DNA of 64,000 bases from Semisulcospira habei. Taxonomy: Eukaryota; Mollusca; Gastropoda; Semisulcospiridae. Below are positions 1 through 11,065 of this stretch, piece after piece. The position numbers and the translations under genes are program-made. Position 1 is the first letter of the stretch. Every line of letters starts with the position of its first letter. The notes below the pieces were generated by a model. That model searched no databases. It saw nothing but the letters and a program-made list of their open reading frames with translations, and was not told the DNA's origin. Location of the stretch: assembly GCA_036245525.1 (NCBI GenBank), contig BTPG01000005.1:119992417-120056416 (forward strand), given 5' to 3'.

Positions 1-237
1 AGCTGGTTCAGGGGAAGTAATATATCTGACAGGATCATGCATTAAGACTGTCTAAAAATGTGGTTATTTCCCTTTACATATTTCTTTTCTAAACCTACTC
101 CCTCGTCCATTCCGTCCGTCTGCAAGAGATACAGATTTACATCAGGCCCTGCAACCACAGGGTATCATGTAAATCTATGCACCTTTCTTACCAAATGCGG
201 TTCAAGCTATTAATAGATTTGAGGATTCAATTTTCCA
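1..237. repeat. Non-coding, with a family-H3 hairpin at about 121-195
   Basis: No gene is seen. Around 121-195 an imperfect hairpin has arms of the type GCAAGAGAYACAGATTTACAT and ATGTAAATCTATGC. It belongs to the family seen again near 500-570, 1570-1675, 26579-26653, 49657-49730 and 57477-57530. Confidence 0.45.
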
Positions 238-453
238 TTAACCCATTTAACCCCATAGCTCCATTTCCCAAATTGTGGAGGCGTCACCTAACAACTATGC
301 ACAAGTTGCAGGAGAGAAATCGACCATGATAATTCGAGGGTAGCACCAGATAAGCTTGGCGCCTGATGGCGCCAAGCTCATCTGGCCCTACCCTTGAATT
401 ATCATGGTTGATCAATCTCGTGCTCTAGCGCATTGGAGCTAAATGGGCAATTA
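238..453. repeat. Hairpin repeat H1, copy a
   Basis: About 216 bp bounded by TTAACCCATTTA and its degenerate inverse. The centre is a long inverted repeat whose loop is flanked by CTTGGCGCC and GGCGCCAAG. The same layout recurs at least eight times in the window, so this is a dispersed foldback MITE-like family rather than a single hairpin. Confidence 0.8.
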
Positions 454-609
454 AGTATGCAGCTGGAAAATTGTGGTGCTTACGCCCAGCTGTTTTGCCG
501 GAGGTAAAGATTGACATGAGCCCATGCAGCTGCAAGGGCTCAGGAGAATCTATGCGTCTTGCTTACCAACACTGGCTCAAGCTGTTACTGGTGATCTGGG
601 GCTGTTATT

Positions 610-1516
610 AATAATAGCCTTTTAGCCCAAGGTCCCATTTCTCAAATTTTGGAGGTGAGCCTGTGACAAAACGTCGTGCACGTAACAACCGACATAGTTT
701 TAGTCAAGAAAACCACACTACAACTGAAAATTAGTTCTTTTTGTGATTCCGCTAAGAAGACATTGTTGTTGGAACACTGGCCTTTCTCACAATGTTTCCT
801 TTTTACCAGAATGGCTGGTCTATAGAGGATTTTCATGTGTATGTTCAATAGTATGTCCAGTGTCACACTGTGACAACAAACATTTTTCTCTTTGTATTTC
901 TGTTATCTCATCTAAGGACAATGACTGAAGAACTTTTTTTGTAAAATGTGGTAATCACACAAAGAACTGTGTTTATGTGATTTAAATTGACTGAGTATGT
1001 CCACCGTACAATCAACACTGATTGTTACATGAAACTTAATTTCAAAAAGGATAAAATACCCTTCATACTTCCATGTGTCAGAACAGGTTATACAATTAAT
1101 TTCTTTTGAAAGAGAATAATGAAAAAAGATAAACTGACTTAATGTGATCATATTTATCACCGTATGTCCACCGTAACAACCAACACTTTCAGAAAGGGCC
1201 AGATTTAATATTCGCTGCTGGAAATCATCTGTTTCTGCATTTACATATTAATGTCACATGCCCACATGCCAGATACATCAAAACTAACCAGTGCCTAAAA
1301 TAAGCATATTTTAAAGACATTTCTGTTGGTCGTTACTTTTGGTACAAACGACCTTTTGTCACAGGCTCGTGTGTTGCCTAACGACTATGTACCAGTTGCA
1401 GATGGCTTGACCATGATAATTCAAGGGTAAAGGCGCCAAGCTAATCTGGCACTGCCCTTGAATTATCATGGTCAAGCCATCTCCTGCTGTAGGGATCTGG
1501 GGCTAAAAGGGTTAAC
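610..1516. repeat. Hairpin repeat H1, copy b, interrupted
   Basis: The left part (610-656) and right part (1369-1516) together match the H1 layout. The right part holds the CCATGATAATTCAAGGG arm, a shortened left arm and the closing GGGTTAA. The copy is split by the TIR element at 657-1368, so the H1 copy is older than that element. Confidence 0.65.
657..1368. mobile_element. 712-bp TIR element of unknown superfamily
   Basis: The ends are perfect 15-bp inverted repeats, GAGCCTGTGACAAAA at 657-671 and its complement at 1354-1368. Just inside, GTCGT...GTAACAACC and GGTCGTTAC continue the symmetry. The interior is AT-rich and holds two copies of GTATGTCCACCGTA (near 990 and 1165). There is no transposase, so it is non-autonomous. 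The target duplication is not clear (GT-rich flanks). Confidence 0.6.
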
Positions 1517-1909
1517 TTATGTAGAATATGACCAGAGAGATCTGTTTTACAATGATGGGAGTCCATGGCTGTTTCGCAAGAGACATAGATTCACACAGAG
1601 TCACAAGAGACACAGAATCATGTGAGCCCCTGCTGCGCAGAGGTTCACGTGAATCAATGCCTCTTGCTTGCACTGGCCCTAGTTCTTACTAAACTGTTGA
1701 TGCCATCGGAGCGTTACACTTACTATGATGGAATCCATGCCGGCACCTGGTTGTTTGCGGGTTCGATCCTCCTTCGTAACCGTCTCTACAGCCCCCAGAC
1801 CCACCTCCACAAGTAGTAGCTTTCCAAGCTGTGAAAAAGAGAAAATACTTTTAAAATAAAATATAAATTTTAAATAAATATTAATTTTACTCTAAAATAT
1901 ATTTTTTCG
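1517..1909. other. Non-coding; H3 hairpin and AT-rich DNA
   Basis: An H3-type hairpin lies at about 1570-1675 (GCAAGAGACATAGATTC against GAATCAATGCCTCTTGC). From 1825 the sequence becomes very AT-rich and includes a DIRS-end-like stretch (TCTAAAATATATTTTTTCGA). No gene is seen. Confidence 0.4.
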
Positions 1910-2187
1910 AAAAATTCATTTTTCTCTAAAATTCATTTTTTTCGAAAAATACTTACCGATGACATGACTAACTGGAAGTGTCTACTTACTCACACAATTT
2001 TAGCCTAAGAACTCGTTGTGCCCCTGCACAACCCGGGAGGCACTCGAGGAACCCTCAGAGGGGCCAAGAGTTGTCTCCCGTGCCTGCCCATCCGGTTCCG
2101 AGTCATACGATGATTCCTCAATCAGGATACTTAGCTCACCAGCGGCAAGCGGGGCAGGTGGGAGGGTCCTCCGAGTCATGTCATCAG

Positions 2188-2312
2188 TAAACCACCAGCC
2201 GCTGAGGGAGGAGATATGGCCGAAGCCCGCCACTCTACAAGAGAAACTGTATGGGCCTGTGGAGGCGCTACAGAAGACCACAGATTTCATTTTGAGAGCC
2301 AAACTCCAAGTG
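2188..2312 (+). mobile_element. 3' fragment of LINE-B
   Basis: 125 bp nearly identical to the 3' end of LINE-B (22390-22530, opposite strand). In the + frame it encodes the last ~40 residues of that protein (NHQPLREEIWPKPATL... to AKLQV and stop). It lies exactly between a DIRS-1 core site on the left and the truncated start of DIRS-2 on the right. No TSD is visible. Confidence 0.85.
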
Positions 2313-2689
2313 TGACGGCGTTACTAATAGGAAATATTACCTAGCTAGCCTAATTTTAGCCAAAATTTGGTTGTGTCCGTATAAGGGAGTGTTGGCAGGT
2401 GAGGGGCACCATAGTACAGGCAGTAATTCGAGTAGCCTCCCTTACGTCCCATCCGGTATGAACTCACCCGATATGCCTCAGTTTAGTTTCTTAGCGAACT
2501 GGCGGCAAGCGGGGCAGGTGGGAGGGACCTTTGAGTAATACCATCAGTAAGTATTTTTCGAAAAAAATTCATTTTAAAGAAAAATTCATTTGTTTCCTTA
2601 AAACACATTACCGATGGTATTACTAATAGGAAGAATCCCGAAGAGGAGGTGGGTGCCGCTATAGCGCTCCTAGCCAAGAACCTGGCCCT

Positions 2690-3450
2690 CAGCCCCGCCC
2701 TCCCGAGGCAAACTCCCGATAATTTTAGCTAAGATACCTGCGGCGCCTATGGCGCCGGAAGGGAGTGTTGCGCTGCTGCGATGTCTCCCATCAGCGAAAG
2801 GTTCTGCCGCTGGGCGGAGAGGTCCCTCAGGTAGAAGCGGGCAAGGTAGTCTCAGATCGCCATCCCATGGCCGCCACAATGTCTTTGGCAGCGCAGTGGC
2901 GGTCGAATGCTCGGCTTGCGGCCATGGCTCCGATCTCATGCGCCCCAATGTACATACATTTGGCTGCATCAGGGGCAAGATCCTAGGCCGAGCGAATCGC
3001 CCATCGGAGTCAGGAGGAGATGGTCTGGTCTGAGAAGGCAAGTCTACCTGGGGACAGAGGGAGAAACAGGCGGGTGCGTCCGCTGCGCAGTGGCTTGGTC
3101 CGGCGCAGGTACACACGTAAGGCTCTCACCGGTCCTGTAGTCTGGTCTTCCGGGTGGAGCCTGCCACTGGTAAGTGATGAATCATACTGCTCCCAGGAGG
3201 CTCCATCCGGATCCGCACTAACAACATCTAGGGCCGGCGAAGTGGAAGCACAAGACGCCCACCTGGCAGGAGCACGAGTCAACTGTCGTAGTCGGCACCA
3301 GCGATCAGGAGGTCAAGGCAGTAGTGCAGGAACCTGGCGTCGGTCGCCGAAGCTAGAAGGAGAAAAAACAAAAACAAGAACAGCACAACTCTATAGCACT
3401 AAGTTACCTGCCCACTGTAAGTGCGTTAACATATGAACACAGCCTAGAAC
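2690..3450 (-). pseudogene. DIRS-2 tyrosine recombinase remnant
   Basis: Reading right to left, the frame gives HEIGAMAAS then KDIVAAMGW, the region around the second catalytic Arg of DIRS recombinases. HEVRA is altered to HEIGA, so the catalytic Arg is lost. A frameshift then separates this from the tyrosine segment (FYLRDLS-like in another frame). The YR is therefore dead. It lies next to the ICR, as in the other elements. Confidence 0.6.
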
Positions 3451-4759
3451 CCCCCCACGCACTCCTCCTATGGGCCTCCACTGAGGTGCGCAGGGAACAA
3501 GGCACCCGGGAGTTGAAGCCTTCTGATCTAAGCGGAAGGCAAGTCTAGTGTGAGGCCAACGTCGCTGGGGGTACTGGTAAGAGGCAGCTGTAGAATAACA
3601 GTATTCTTGGACAGCCGTACTGTAGTCCCTCTGGCATGTAGGAGCCCGAGGTGGCGGAGAGAAAGGACAGACTCCACATGGTGCCTGCCGCAACAACTCA
3701 GGCCACGGTCTGTAGTAATGGCGTCCTGTCCCAAGCACGGTGGTGCGCTCGGATCTTCCCATCCCCAGTGGTCCTCTTGCCCTGCTTACATCCCATGGAA
3801 GATGGGAAGCGAGGGCCCTTCGTGCGATCGGCTCGTGGTTCCCTTGTGCGGTAAGTGCGCTCTTGGAGACTCATCACTGACCTGCGAGTGGGATGCCAAA
3901 CATACGGAGACCTGACGAGTAACAGGTCCCGGCGTGCGCTAGGCTAGTGCCGCGTGGCTCTGCGCAGTGAGCACACGCTCTTCCGTTCCATTCGTTCATC
4001 TGGCCATGGAGCGTCTGGTCCGGGTCCTTGACCGTCGATAGTGTGAGTGCTGATGTCGGCCCGGTAGTAGCAGCTTGGTAGTCGAGATGGAGGCGACATC
4101 CCATCGTGAGTTCGTCTCATGCCTCTCTGCCCTAAGCAATGGGCGTGCCACCGTCATTCCGCTTCTGCGTTCCGCCGCCTGATCCGGGGCTAAGACCGCC
4201 GTACAAGCCTGTACTGGCATCTTCCCGGTAGAAGCTGAACTGGCCCTTGGAAGCTCGTCACTGTGATCGGGAAGCCGAGCGCTCGTCGTCTCTAGGAACG
4301 GGATTCTGTCGTGTGTGCACATCGTGCCTCTCATTTCAAAGCACCGTGTGTGCCACCTTCTTCCTTCCAACTGCGTACAGGTCTCGTCTCCACAATGGGG
4401 GAGTGTGGGCGTGGCACAACATCCCTGACCTGTGGAACGTGCAGCAGTCCTGCAGTGCTCACGATCCCTGGATGCAGCAGGATCATGCCTGTCTAACCTG
4501 TGTCGGTTGGCTAGCGCCAAAACGTGTAGAGAGCTTGTCTGGACGAGGACGCCCATCACTGACCTGCGATCGAGAAGCCGAGCGCAAGTCCCTCGAGGCG
4601 GTATCCCATCGCGAGTGCGCCTCGTGTCTGTCTTCCCGACACTCCAAGCGCGACACCTTCTTTATGTCCAGGCTGCGAACCGCCGTCTGGCAAGGAGCTA
4701 AGATCGTCGTAATTCGGGTGCCGACGTCTGCCCGGAAGTAGTAGGATCGGTCCGATTCC

Positions 4760-5240
4760 GCACAGCCATGGGTGACTAAAAATCCCCATCCGTGGTATTC
4801 TGCGCAAAGGTAGTAATACTGGTCCCATCGTGACGGTCACGGGTAACTTAATAGCCCCATCCGTGGTCTGCGCATTAGCCATCCTACTGGTCTGATTAAT
4901 CACGTTCAAGTGAAACTTACTGCGTTCCGCCGTCTGGCCCGGAGCTGAGATCGTCGTATGTTCGGGTGCCGACGTCTACCCGGAAGTAGTAGGATTGGTC
5001 CGTTTCATCACGGTCATGAGTACCTTAGAAGTCCCATCCGCGGTAATGTGTGCTGTGGTAGCTGTCCTGTTTCACTTCGTCACGGTCAAGGGCAACTTAC
5101 TAGCCCCATCCGCGGTAATGTGCGCTGTGGTAGCTGTTCTGTTTCACTTCGTCACGGTCAAGGGCAACTTACTAGCCCCATCCGCGGTAAACTGCGCATT
5201 ATTTGTCCGACTGGTCCGACTCATCAGGGTCAAGGGAATG
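4760..5240. repeat. 72-bp tandem repeat inside DIRS-2 Gag region
   Basis: CCCATCCGCGGTAATG or variants recur at about 4785, 4856, 5033, 5106 and 5178, with a spacing near 72 bp. The units at 5033 and 5106 are almost identical. The array overlaps the 3' part of the Gag-like frame. Confidence 0.6.
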
Positions 5241-5830
5241 TACTGGGTCCATCCTGGCACTCTGAGCGGGAACTGAAGGCCGCTCTCTGAAAGGTGTCGG
5301 GTGTTCACGGCGGTAGAATCCCCACAGCTGGGACCATCTCTCTTCCAGCCAGGGGGCGCATACATCACAGGGATGCGTTGACTCACAGCTAGAACAGGGC
5401 AGGCAGACTGCATGCTCGTCACAGGGCCACTGAAAATCGCCACATTGCGTGCAGGTACGTACCTGGTAACTGCGACATAGAGGGCATAAAGAAGAACGAG
5501 CGAGCGTGGCCACCGAGGCCGCGCACCAATAATACTGCGTGCGAGGATTGAGAACGAAATCAAACGAGTGCACAGAGCGTGCCGACGCCCGGCGCTCTTC
5601 CCTTCCCCTGAGCGCCAGTCGGGGGCATTCCCCGAGGTTTTACCTGGCCATTCAGTGCGAGAAGCAAACCCACGCCTGTTGAAGCAACGTCCGAGGCCCA
5701 CCGGACTCACAGTCACCACCCGGGACCAAGCCGCCACAGGCACCCCAGGCAAGGCACGTCCGAGTTGAAACAGCGCCAGGCACAAGATGAGTGGGCTCCA
5801 AGCCCGCACCATCCGAGTGAGCTCCAAGTC
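5144..5830 (-). pseudogene. DIRS-2 Gag-like ORF1 with Cys-rich motif
   Basis: The minus-strand frames carry the ORF1 signature seen in the other DIRS copies here: YQV, then CTQCGDFQWPCDEHAVCLPC, then HPCDVCAPW and RWSQLWGFYRRE. The spaced Cys/His residues look like a zinc-binding module, which in DIRS elements lies near the start of the Gag-like protein. The signature is in the 5573-5199 frame and overlaps a longer open frame ending at 5144. It sits next to the right terminal repeat, the 5' end of the element in coding sense. Confidence 0.6.
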
Positions 5831-6137
5831 ACAGGCACAAGTCCAAAACAGAATGGCAAGTCACAAGACGACCGGTCACAATCCGTGTGTCTAGCTCCAG
5901 GCCAAATTCGAAACAGCCCCAGGCACAAAACACTCGAGTGAACTCCAAGCCAGCACAATGCGAGTGAGGCAGAACAGTAAGGTAAAGTCACAAGACAACC
6001 GGTCACAAGCAAACCGTAGGAATCGAAGAGCGATGTACGAACACAACCCCGTCTACAGGCTAGCTAAGAACTAAACTGAGGCATATCGGGTGAGTTCATA
6101 CCAGATGGGACGTAAGGGAGGCTACTCGGGTTACTGC

Positions 6138-7845
6138 GGCCCCGGGAGGGAGTGTTGTGCCGCCGTGATGTCCCCCACCAGAGCGAGGTTGTCTCGCTGG
6201 CCTGCCAGATGCCGGAGGTAGAAGCGGGCGAAGGTCGATTCAGCTCGTCAGCCCACGGCTGCCACGATGTCCTTGACCGCACAGTTCCGGTCAAATGCGA
6301 GGCTCGTGGCCATGGCTCGTACCTCGTGTGCGCGTATCTTGAGCCTCTTTGCTCCCTTTGGGGAGAGGTCCTGGTAGGCAGACCTAATGACCCAGCGTAG
6401 CCAGGAAGAAATCGTCTGGGCTGTTATGTCAGTTCTGCCGGGCTTTAGAGGCAGGAAGAGGCGTGACCGTATTCTCCAGACGGATTTGGTACGGCGTAGG
6501 TAACCGCGTAGGGTGCGCATGGGATCTTGTTGCTTGGTCTCCCAGGGAAAGTTCATCCCATGCAGCGGCCATAGGGTGATCACCTGTGGCGCGGTCAGTG
6601 GAGACCTGGTCTTGGCAAGGAAAGCAGGGTCCGTGAGAAGATGCACGGAGCCATCTGCACGAAACTGTAGGCAGGCAGGGCGCGTCGAGAGTGCGTGTAG
6701 CTCGCTCACTCGGGCCGCAGTGGCAAGGGCCAACAGGAAGCATGTCTTATGAGTCACATCAGCGAAGCGGGACAACGGCAGCGGTTCAAATCTGGCGGAG
6801 TTTAGCCACATCAGTACCCAGGGGAGGTCCCAGCGTGGAATGAGCGAGCGGGGCACTGGACGCTGCAGGCCGAAGTGAGTCATAAGGTTAGCGATGCCTT
6901 TACAGGAGCCGGGGTCAGGGTGGCCGAGGTGCCGGTAGGTGTCGGCAATCATGGACAGGTGCCCCCGGATGGTGATGGGGGCCAAACCTTGGTCTCCGAA
7001 GAGCCAGAGGAAAAAGTCCGCAAGCTGGGGATTCGTCAGTTCGGTGGGGGAGAAGCGTTGGTCCTCGCACCAGGAGCACAGTACTCGCCACTTTCCCTCA
7101 TAGACGCGCCACTTCGAGGGTCTGCGGGTGGAAGAGATCGCTTCCACTGCTGCACTCGAGAAGTCTCTAGCGGTGAGGGTGTGCTGCACAATCTCCAGGC
7201 GTGAAGGAGGAGACGCTCCGGGCATGGGTGGAAGAGCGATTGGCGAGGCTGCTTGAGCATGGTCCCCGGCGTTGGTAGCCGCAGGAGGGGTTCGGTGGCG
7301 AGGCTGAGGAGGTCGGTGGTCCAAGACCGGTTCCAGGAGAATGGAGCGACCAGCAAGATGACCACATTGCATCCCTGAAGCTTGAGGAGGACTTTGGGGA
7401 CAAGGACTGTCGGGGGATAAGCATAAGCTACGAGTCCGTCCCAGGGGATGGAGAGTGCGTCGACTGCCCAGGCCAGGGGGTCCGGGATCGGGGAGACGAA
7501 GAGGGGAAGCTGGTGGTTCCAACTCGTGATGAACAAGTCGATCATAGGGGTCTCCCAGTGCGTACAGATCATCTGAAAGATATCTCGGCGAAGAGTCCAC
7601 TCCGTGTGTAGCAGTTGGCTGCGACGCGAGAGGGAGTCAGCCCAATACGTTCAGGTGACCAGGAATGTGTCGGGCCCGGAGTGAAATGCTGCGGTCCTGG
7701 CACCAGAGCATCAGACGGTAGAGGAGCATGCACAGGTCGGGGGAGCGAGTATCGCCTTGCTTCTGGATGTACGCCACCACTGTCGCGTTGTCGGAGAGGA
7801 CCAGGTGACCGAGTCGGGTCTCCCAAGCCGGGTGTCAAGACATAC
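6138..7845 (-). pseudogene. DIRS-1 YR and RNase H remnant
   Basis: The longest frame (7600-6248) covers most of the recombinase: KWRVYEGKWRVLCSW, then ARVSELHAL with the first catalytic Arg, then AHEVRAMATS with His and the second Arg, then KDIVAAVG. There the Trp codon is TGA. The frame goes on to ARFYLRHLAGQ, so the expected tyrosine is still present after the stop. Upstream in other frames are RNase H pieces (LVLSDNATVVAYIQKQGDTR-like; WAVDALSIPWDG). RT is deleted at about 7845. A second open frame (7572-7036) overlaps the first part of the YR frame. Confidence 0.7.
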
Positions 7846-7950
7846 GACGTACGAGTGAAAAAACTAGGCGCCCCAGCCGCGCAGCTGGTGACCGGCTCGG
7901 GGGCCAGCCGAGGGCTGTCACCGCTACCTTACCTCTCAAATGAAGCGGGA

Positions 7951-7987
<37 letters not shown>
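7951..7987. repeat. Poly-G run of about 37 bases
   Basis: An uninterrupted G tract in the leader of DIRS-1. It can form G-quadruplexes, and its length is uncertain in any assembly. Confidence 0.95.
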
Positions 7988-7989
<2 letters not shown>

Positions 7990-8472
7990 CTCCATAACAC
8001 CGGCACAGCGCAAGGCGGGAAAGCGGGCCACACCGGGCAGGCGCAGAAGAGGCAACGGTAGCCCAAGCAAATGAAGCCCTCTCAGCAGGAAACCGGCAAA
8101 GGAGAAGGTCTGCCGCACAGGCAGAGAGAACACAAGCGTAAGCAAGAAGACCGGGCACCGGTCGCAGCATACACAGGTAGAGTCCAAGGCTAACGCTGAA
8201 CACATCTTCACAGCGCGAGCTAAGTAGGACGACTGGTTGGTCTACTACGTGACCCGGAACAGGTAGGGCAGGGACGGGAGACAACTCTCGGCCCCTCTGG
8301 GGGTTACCCTAGTGCCTCCCGGGTTGTGTTGTAACACAACGGGTTCTTAGGCTAAAATTGAGCAAGTAGTTGACACTTCCTATTAGTCATGTCATCTGTA
8401 ATGTTTTTGAGGAAACAAAAATAAGTAAATTTAAAAAAAGAAAAGAAAAAAAATATATATATATATATATCA

Positions 8473-8688
8473 TTAACCCATTTAAACCCCTAGCCACTTT
8501 TCCCAAATTCTGGAGGTGTCACCTGATGACTATGCACCAGTTGCAGGAGATGGATCAACCATGATAATTCAAAGGTAGCACCAGACTGGCTTGGCACCTG
8601 AAGGTGCCAAGCTAATCTGGTGCTACCCTTGAATTATTATGGTTGATCCATCTCCTGCTGTAGGGCGTTAGGGAAATAAATGGGTTAA
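8473..8688. repeat. Hairpin repeat H1, copy c
   Basis: Ends TTAACCCATTTA and TAAATGGGTTAA. The stem is about 53 bp long, with arms 8546-8597 and 8602-8654 around the loop TGAA and few mismatches. It differs from other copies at paired positions on both arms (AGCACC/GGTGCT instead of AGTGCC/GGCACT; GGCACC/GGTGCC instead of GGCGCC/GGCGCC). It follows an (AT)n run at 8455-8470. Confidence 0.85.
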
Positions 8689-8964
8689 AGTTGTCACAAC
8701 GATGATGATTTCAAAGATTTACAGCATTGGCATTGCTCAAGTGAAAGATTTTACAGTTTATATTTTGATCACAGATTATGATGTTGGTGCTCAACTGCTA
8801 AATTTGTGCTTAAGGTAGGTTTTACTCCTTTGAGAAGAGACGCATCTGGATATGGGGCATGAAGCAGTGTATGTAAATGCAACGTGTCCTTAGTGTGCTA
8901 AAGAAAATGAGAGTACTCCTGCTCTAAAATTTTACACTATACATATTTCCTGAACACTATTAGA

Positions 8965-9283
8965 GTCCGAAATAGCTCAGGCGGTTAAGCGTCGGAGCAA
9001 GAGAGCGAAGGGAATCGCTGGGTCGTGGGTTCGTGTCCCCGTCCTGGCCCCGGTTGCTGGACTCATAATCCAGGGAAAAAAGACGGGAATGTTTCATAGC
9101 ACGTCTGTTAAAAGGTCCTGGTAAATCAAAGTGGCATAGCCTTGCAGTGCGCCTGAATTGATCAGTGTTCAGGTCATACTCTATAGATAATAGATTTCCT
9201 TGTCCCCCAGTAAACCGCCCGTCGGGGCCGTCCATTATCCCTTCAGTGCTGTGGACGTTAAACCCTGAACTAACCAACCAACC
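8965..9283 (+). mobile_element. tRNA-derived SINE
   Basis: The head is tRNA-like: an A-box-like TAGCTCAGGCGG at 8973-8984 and a B-box-like GGGTTCGTGTCC at 9027-9038, with normal spacing. A body follows, ending in GACGTTAAACC and an (AACC)n tail (ACTAACCAACCAACC). No long flanking duplication was found. It is a pol III-type retroposon rather than a working tRNA. Confidence 0.8.
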
Positions 9284-9563
9284 TGAATGCTACACAGTGC
9301 CACAAACAAAGATACAATGCACTCACCACTGAAAACTGAGCTGCCTTAGAAGGGTGCTTTGAGAAGTACAGCCCATACCCATATTCACCATGTGAAAAGT
9401 CTGAAAGAATAAAAATGTGCATCACTAGTATAAATCAACGTACATAAAAGTTATGATATGACAATTACCCCCTAAATAATTAAATGAGTGTAAAGCTATA
9501 CAATGTATATTACAGTAGAACATGTTTTCAGCACCACTTTTTTTTTTTTAAGAGAAAGTGGTC
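9284..9563. other. Non-coding AT-rich DNA
   Basis: No gene or clear repeat is seen apart from a T10 run near 9540. Confidence 0.4.
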
Positions 9564-9792
9564 TTAACCCATATCATACTGAGGCTAAAAGCTTCACATT
9601 TGTACACTGCCATAAATTATGCAAGCTACATTATAGTACTTACAGATAAGGATATAGACCAATGGCTTTAGTTCAAGGGTGGTGCCAGAATAGCTTGGCG
9701 CTATGGGCGCCAAGCTATTCTGGCACTACCCTTGAACTATTTTAGTCAAACTTATTTCACATACTGGTGTATTCCGAAAGGATAAGGGTTAA
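9564..9792. repeat. Hairpin repeat H1, copy d (variant subfamily)
   Basis: Bounded by TTAACCCATATCAT and AAGGGTTAA. The stem arms are TTTAGTTCAAGGGTGGTGCC and its near complement ending CTTGAACTATTTTAG, with the central CTTGGCGC / GCGCCAAG. The outer part differs from copies a and c, so this is a subfamily. It matches the copy split by LINE-A (10063-10140 plus 22199-22304). Confidence 0.8.
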
Positions 9793-10140
9793 AAGACAGG
9801 TGCTTTCTCAAGGAAAACCTTTAAAGGAAAAAAGTGTCACAAGTCACTAGAGACCATCATTAAGGTGGCTATATCCACCTTAATGAGGGTCTTTAATGAC
9901 AGGTGATCTCTCATTAGGGTGGTCGCTCAACTCAGTTTTTGCTGTACTAGCCCTGTTTTCTAAATAACATAAGCGCAAAACAACATAAATGCAAAAACCC
10001 ATGCAAATTTATTTAACACAGTCGCCAACATGCCACCACTTGTAATTTATGGTGTACAACCTTTAACCCATAACATCCTGAGGCTGATTTTTTTTTTTTT
10101 AATGCCTATCGTCCAATAAAGGCCACATTATACAGGAGCT

Positions 10141-11065
10141 GGGGTCAAGGGGTCGCTACCTGACTCAAAGGGTGGGGGCCCCAGGGGACGAGTTGCGTTG
10201 GTGGTGCGGGTAGTGGGGAACTCTTACAGCGCCTCCCCCAGGATCACCCTAGTCTAGGGCCTCTTGGCCTTCGTGAGGCACCCTCGTGTGTAATCCCTCC
10301 AGACTAGCATAGCATCCCTCTATCCCAAGACCGCCCGTGCGTGGTCCCTGGCCACATCCTCTCCGAGGTGACCCCAAAACTGGGCAGCACAAGCCCCCAG
10401 GCTAAACACGGTGGATCTAGAGGAGAGAACCTCGAAAATTAATCAACATTTGTCCTGCTGCCTTGCAGGCCTGGCCACTTGGCTGCGGAAAGGCTAAGGG
10501 AGGAAAACCCTGACTTCAAAGCCCCCGTGTCTCTGGGGAAGGTTTTTGAGCCAGAGACTAGGACAAGGACAGTCTGATATAAAACCTACGACCTGAGGAC
10601 CTCGATGCCATCGTCCCAGCTTGCTAGGCCATGGCAGACGAACCAAGGGTTCAAAGGGTGGGGCGAGTACTGCGCACACTGCACTCCATCAAAAAGCTCC
10701 ACCGTGCAGGCTTTAGGAAACGTCCACGGTCAATGACAGAGACCATTTCAAGTCCTATAGCGACGGGCGAGGGGCGAAACGGCAGGTGAAAGATGTCACT
10801 GGAAGCCGCAGTCTCAAACCTGCATGCAGGCGGTTCAGGATATTGGTCGCCTGATGTTGACCTGGGGATAACAACATCACTCGGCACACCCTGAACGACC
10901 AAGCAGCCTTCTCTAGGGACAGGACTGCTTGCTCCACATGGAGAGGGGCCTAGAAAAGGTGGCCTAACCAAAGCTCGTCCCCTCACAACCCCAGTTGGCT
11001 AGCCGCGGTCAACGGGCATCTTCTCCTGCGGTCAGAAAACAAGTAAAAACAACGGATCCACTCTA
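10141..11065 (+). other. LINE-A 5' leader
   Basis: GC-rich, no credible ORF. It runs from the TSD to the first ATG of the endonuclease frame. It probably contains the internal promoter, as is usual for LINE 5' leaders, but no motif can be shown. Confidence 0.5.

Larger units (their letters stand above)
2313..6137 (-). mobile_element. DIRS-2, deleted DIRS-type retrotransposon
   Basis: The left terminal repeat is 2313-2549 (missing its outermost bases) and the ICR is 2534-2624, with core site variants AGTAATACCATCAGTA and TACCGATGGTATTACT. The right terminal repeat is truncated and spans about 6057-6137; it is complementary to 2405-2490. The body holds a YR remnant (2690-3450), repeats, and a Gag-like ORF with a Cys-rich motif (5144-5830). 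RT and RNase H are not recognisable. The barcode AATAGGAA is shared by the left end and the ICR. Confidence 0.7.
1910..8420 (-). mobile_element. DIRS-1, decayed DIRS-type retrotransposon, interrupted
   Basis: The left terminal repeat (about 1910-2187) has the core site TACCGATGACATGACT at about 1955. The right terminal repeat (about 8225-8420) is its reverse complement at about 90 percent. Only the YR and part of RNase H remain of the body (6138-7845), followed by a leader with a 37-G run. The RT and Gag parts are gone. DIRS-2 and a LINE-B fragment occupy 2188-6137. The bases beside the core differ between the ends (AACTGGAAG left, AATAGGAAG right), so the two ends may not come from one original element. 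Confidence 0.7.

Noticed and set aside
1..1909. Missing downstream exons of the host gene at the left edge
   Set aside because: I searched the minus strand for a phase-1 acceptor with coding text and found only hairpin repeats and AT-rich DNA.
2000..2315. ORFs of about 100 codons on both strands
   Set aside because: They run across the joint of a DIRS terminal repeat and a LINE fragment, so they are chimeric and accidental.
7835..8284. A 149-codon minus-strand frame with a Pro run
   Set aside because: The Pro run is the poly-G tract read backwards; no domain and it sits in a DIRS leader.
8965..9040. A possible tRNA gene
   Set aside because: The A- and B-box-like strings are there, but the cloverleaf cannot be closed and a SINE body with (AACC)n tail follows.
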